Shown here one piece after another: positions 59,490 to 64,000 of a stretch of 64,000 bases of DNA. The notes beneath the pieces are model-generated. The model was not told where the DNA came from and did not search any database. It saw only the letters and a program-made list of their open reading frames with translations. The position numbers were made by a program, and so were the translations under genes. Every line of letters begins with the position of its first letter. Positions within the stretch are counted from its first letter, which is position 1. The DNA comes from Spirodela intermedia (Eukaryota; Streptophyta; Magnoliopsida; Alismatales; Araceae). Where the stretch lies: positions 3,034,501-3,098,500 of the forward strand of contig LR746280.1 in assembly GCA_902729315.2 (NCBI GenBank), given 5' to 3'.

Positions 59490-61499
59490 CACCCCCCAAC
59501 TTAAATCATTGCTAGTCCCTTAGCAATGGAATTACGAAAATAAAAATTTATAAATTTCAAACATCATATTTCAATATATAAAAAATACAATTAAAAATGA
59601 TGCACCTTTAGACACTTTTGACTCTTATATCAAGTATTTAAGAATGATGTAAAGCACTTAAATGTTTAAGTACTCCTTGAAATAACAATCTAGACTTCAC
59701 TTCTTCTATTCACATCTTTATGACTTCTTCACTCATAAATATATTTAGAAGATATTCTAATTATCAATAATCATCCAATAATAATATTGATCTTACATTT
59801 TCCTTTTCCATGGCTTGATTTTTGAAGTTTACATTATATTTCTTCCTTCTTTATATATATATATATAGTGGATAAGTAGCTTTTCTTGTAGACAAATTTT
59901 GATAATAAGAATGATGTCTCACACCCTCCATGTGTACTCTTAATTTTTAGGGCTTTCACTTTATTTACTTAATTTTTCTATACACGATTTTCAACAATGA
60001 GAATGATGTCTCACACCCTCCATGTGTATTCTTCATTTCTAGATTTTTTACATTACTCTCTTTTTTTTTCGAAATAAGTGATTTCTCCTCATAAGTCCTA
60101 TAGATCAGGGTGCAAAAATCTCTATTAAACTCAAATGATCAATCAAATTTTCACATCAAGTAAATACTATCCACTAAGATCATGAAGTGAAAATTTGTAA
60201 AATCAAATCCATGTTATCTATCATGTATCCAAGGAGTATTCTAACATTTCATGCTACTAGATCATTCTTTTGACTCAATAATCATCTTCCTAGTATCTTT
60301 TGATATCAATGAGTCTAATTGATTTAATTTTTCATGCATGCAATATGATGTAAGAAATTTATAAATTAGATAGTTTTGATGGTTCTGTTTTCTATTTTCA
60401 CTTTTGTTTTTAACAACAATAAATTTGTCAAAAATAAATTAAAATTATCCTCTTTATAGCTGTAATTTTGAATTTCAGTAGTATATGTCTAGGGGATTGA
60501 AATGTGAGAAAAGGGTCTCTAGAATTTCAAATTTCGGGCTGTTTTGTGTTTGCTATTTTTGACAGTGTGTTGTTCTTGACAGAAAATAGGAAATAGATGT
60601 TGTAGTTTTTCCAAATTTTATCTTATTTTTTATTTTTTCAGTTGTTGTTCTAATACAAACACATGTTTTTAATCATCCTACAGCATAAATTAATAATGAA
60701 TACTTCACTCCCCAACTTAAAAATGACATTGTCCACAATGACACAGAAAAATCAAAATAGAATATGTAGAAAATATAATTTTCAAGTGAAACATGCATAT
60801 ATGCAAAGTTAAGCATTAAAACTGTTATCATAAATGATAAAGCTCATAAAGACATCACCTCAACCTCATTTTTAATTTTCCACTTCATCTTACACTCCTC
60901 ATGTACTTATTCGAAAAAACAAATACATAAACAAGTACTACGAAATTCTAAGAAAAACAGAGCTTAAAAAAAATAAATCAAACAGAATGAAATAAAAACC
61001 ATGGGTTGCCTCCAATGTAGTGCTGAATTTAACGTCTTTAGTTGGACAGCTCTTAGATCATATAAGATGATATATGGCCATCAAAATATATTTGTATCCC
61101 AAGGTAAGTTTCATGATATTCTTTTTCAGATTTAGCATAAATTCATATACTTCATATATATACCTTGACATACTTTCAGCCAAAATAAAATGAAAATTAA
61201 AAAAAAATCTCAAAAATAATATTTTCATTTTGAAAAGAATCTTTCCTCATTTCTATCTTGTTTTGTAAGGCTCTCATTCATTAATAAATACTTTCTATTA
61301 ATAGACCATAAAATGTGATCTGGCTATATAATTTTCAAATTACCTCTTACCTAATCTAAAATTTTTTCATGTAAATTGATATCTCTAATTCTTCCACTCA
61401 CCCATTTCTTAATGTGTTTTTGTATCTACATAATCTTCCCCTACTCCATTTTATCTTATATACATATTTGTTCAATTTGCGATGAGTGAAATATTTCAA

Positions 61500-63445
61500 G
61501 CTTAGAAATAATTCTAATGGGCTGTGGGTTTTGAAAGATAGAAGTATTGTCTTCTTTAATCTCAGATCTAATGAATTCAGTAAAATTTAAATTTTCTCCT
61601 CCATTAGTTGAATTAACTCTTTTTCTAGCTTTTCGTTTCTCAACTCATCAAATTCTTCATCTTCCTAAGAGTTATCTTTTAATTTCTGTATATGATATAC
61701 ATCATCATCCTCACTATCAACATTCATGGCTACAAGATTATGATTAGATTTATTAATTTTGTCTCCGATCTCCCAAATCAACTAATTTTTTCTCACCTAA
61801 AATATGTTTTTCTTCATTTATGTCCTTACTCCCTTCCACTAAAATTTGGATGATCTTTCCATAATCAGCTGTTGTCTCTTCATCTAAGGGCTCTTTCTCC
61901 TCATCATCCTCACTATATTCATTCATCAATTGTGATCAATAAATAATTGTATTCAAAATTTTTGCTACTATATTTTCAGTCTTAATATTCTCATTTACTT
62001 CTAATGACTCATCAATTTTTTATAATAATTGGAAATAAGGATCAGGTAAAATATTCTCACTCAATATATTCACTACCCTAACATTTTTATTTCATAGGTT
62101 TTTTTCTAAATTTATCCAGCTAGACTATCCTTGCTGAAATTTTATTGTTGGAGGGTTCCTTGGATTTTCTATGGGCTGACTAAGTAGTTGTCCCTCTTCT
62201 CTCTTATTCTCAAGAGCCTCTATAATTTGTTTCTGATGCAGCATCATTTGATTCATAGTTTGTTGCATCATTTGGTTCATAGTTTGTTTCATCATTTGGC
62301 TCATTTGCTGCATCATTTCTATAGCATCAGGTTGGGTTTGAGAGAACTTATTCTTTTTAAATCTATTTTCTTATTTTGGACGAAATTCAAAGTTTGAATT
62401 GGGTATAAGTACTTCTAGATTTTGAATATTATTTGGGTCTCTCCATGAAAAATTATTCCTCTAATTAAGATTATAAGAATTTAAAAAAAGTTTCCTATTT
62501 CTATTAAAACCATGAGCTACTTGCACTTGTTATTGCATAGGGTGAAATGATTGATCTAAATTATAGTATTGAAATTCAGAATAATCATTTTCACCATACA
62601 TAGGACATGTACTATTTGAATTAAATTGAAGGTTAAGAGGCTTTCTAATATTGTCAATAAGTAAATTAAGTTTTTCTAATCTTTGATTAATCTGATTAAC
62701 CTCATTTCTAAATTTAGAATCATCATCATGATGCAATTCATAAATTCCTCTCTTCTTATCCCTATCATATAATTCAAAAGAGACTTGATCTCTTGAATTT
62801 TTACTTAAATTCTCATAAAGACTATAAATCTCATTAGGGGTTTTCTCCATAAAAGCTCCTCCACATATAGAATCAACTATATTTCTATGTTGTTCTAATA
62901 ATCCATCATAAAAAATTCTATTGGGCTGTCACTTACGTATAACATAATGAGGAAACTTTCTAACTAAATCTTTGAATGCTTCTCATGTCTCATGTAAATT
63001 TTCTCTTGGTCTTTGAGAAAAACTCCATATATATTTTCTCATATTTTGAGTTTTTTCCTAAGGGATAAAATTTTTGAAGAAAGGCTTGTTCTATATCTTT
63101 CTAGCTAGTTAATTCTCTATCTAATGTGGATAGTCAATGGTTAGCTTTGTCCCTAAGTGTACGAGGAAATAATTTCATCTTAATAATTTCTAATGTAACT
63201 TGAGGGAGATTAGCTAAATCACAGACCATATGAAATTTTTCTAAGTGCTGATGAGGTTCCTCTAAAGGCAATCCATAAAAATTAGGGAGCATTTGAAAAA
63301 TTACTAGATTTATTTCGAATTTAATAGTGGGTGCTAATGGAATGTTAATATTGGATGCTCTTTGAAATGAATCAGGGATATAATAATTTTTCATGACTAT
63401 AGGATTTTTCTCAATTTGACCTATACTTCTTTCAGGATCTATCAA
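61500..63445 (-). pseudogene. gag-like region of the minus-strand element
   Basis: On the minus strand the open piece 63445-63134 holds the gag N-part (KNYYIPDSFQRASNI, LEEPHQHLEKFHMVCDL, MKLFPRTLRDKANH). A second piece at 62850-62530 holds NEIYSLYENLSKNSRDQVSF and NQINQRLEKLNLLIDNIRK. A third at 62316-62125 is Met/Gln-rich (MMQQTMNQMM repeated). An acidic part follows near 61960-61550. It corresponds block by block to 40390-42421. Stops and frameshifts separate the pieces. The Met/Gln run is longer than in the other element. Confidence 0.8.
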
Positions 63446-63718
63446 AATTATTTTTTTCTTTCAGATTTTTAATTTTGAATGAAATAATGAAAAGATTTTC
63501 TAGCCTTAGATGTAAGGATCTTCTATCATGCATAAAAAATTAAAAAAATCGAGGAAAAAAAGTTTAGTAATTGGTACCCTCCTACAGTATGCTCTAGTCT
63601 TTGCCTTGCTTCTCTTTGTTCCCTTTAAAAAAAAAAAATCAGCAAAAAGAAAATAGAACAAGAGTTAAATTATTTTGTGTACTCTAAGAGAAAAATAGAA
63701 AGACTGTAATATTTATCA

Positions 63719-63934
63719 ATATTTTTATTTTTATTTTTTTCTTCATTTATCTCAAAAGTAAGAGTAAAAAATTATATAAATTTGTATAAAATCACATAAT
63801 TACCCAAAAATTCACGTTAATCAATTGAAAACTACTTTTCACACTTTAACACAAATATAAGTCTATTTATCATGCGTTAAGACTAAAATTATATTATTTA
63901 CTAATTATTAACTCATGATAATAAAGACTTATCA
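63719..63934 (-). repeat. 5' LTR stub of the minus-strand element
   Basis: Only the first ~216 bp of the LTR remain (right end GACTTATCA at 63934). The break falls in the AT-rich run AATATTTTTATTTTTATT and leads straight into internal sequence matching 40120-40170. Confidence 0.88.
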
Positions 63935-64000
63935 GGGTCCCAAGCTCCATACCTCTCAACGACCCTCAAAATTGACTCATCAAGTATTTGTTCTCTCTCT

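Larger units (their letters stand above)
57856..63934 (-). mobile_element. Second gag-only element, minus strand, 5' LTR mostly deleted
   Basis: 3' LTR 57856-59489, polypurine tract 59490-59502, internal region to about 63718, 5' LTR stub 63719-63934. Flanks TGGTC (57851-57855) and GGGTC (63935-63939) agree at four of five bases, so the outer ends are original. The internal region is collinear with that of 38461-46012, and again no RT or integrase motif was seen. About 1.4 kb of the 5' LTR together with the primer site is gone. Confidence 0.87.

Overview
The window looks like nuclear DNA of a flowering plant, probably a monocot. This rests on Athila-like Ty3/Gypsy LTR retrotransposons primed by tRNA-Asp, plant-type intron borders, and remnants of plant genes (RING-finger, DnaJ and GTE-type). 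No bacterial genes, rRNA, tRNA genes or CRISPR arrays were seen. Most open frames of 60-190 codons are antisense, LTR or microsatellite frames. Only one short spliced gene (30954-31813, minus) looks intact; the rest are relics.

Layout. 1-8330: AT-rich nest of one LTR retrotransposon family, with a broken pol relic (RT, RNase H, start of integrase) and several LTRs. 8331-20605: abrupt change to GC-richer DNA, a head-to-tail duplication of a ~6.02 kb unit (two copies plus 232 bp of a third). Each unit holds scrambled fragments, on both strands, of a RING-finger gene family. 20606-24966: 3' half of a mitochondrial-type DnaJ gene whose 5' half is missing exactly where the array stops. 23935-31460: a diverged direct segmental duplication covering the convergent 3' ends of the DnaJ gene and a GTE-like gene. 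31814-33562: CT-rich microsatellites and a second copy of part of a DnaJ intron. 33993-64000: again the LTR family, with solo LTRs nested in LTRs, one element complete from LTR to LTR (38461-46012, TSD CCTCT) and one on the minus strand with a collapsed 5' LTR (57856-63934).

The dominant family has LTRs of about 1.6 kb (TG...CA), a tRNA-Asp primer site decayed by C-to-T changes, a gag-like frame followed by an acidic region, and a G-rich polypurine tract. Neither full copy shows reverse transcriptase or integrase, so the family here looks non-autonomous; pol relics at 1-1809 and 47843-49687 could come from autonomous relatives. Every LTR 5' terminus I could read carries the same long inverted repeat, which can fold into a hairpin of about 22 bp.

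All identities were judged by eye from motifs and splice-phase consistency; no alignment or database search was run. Coordinates of degraded LTR fragments are good to perhaps 10 bases.
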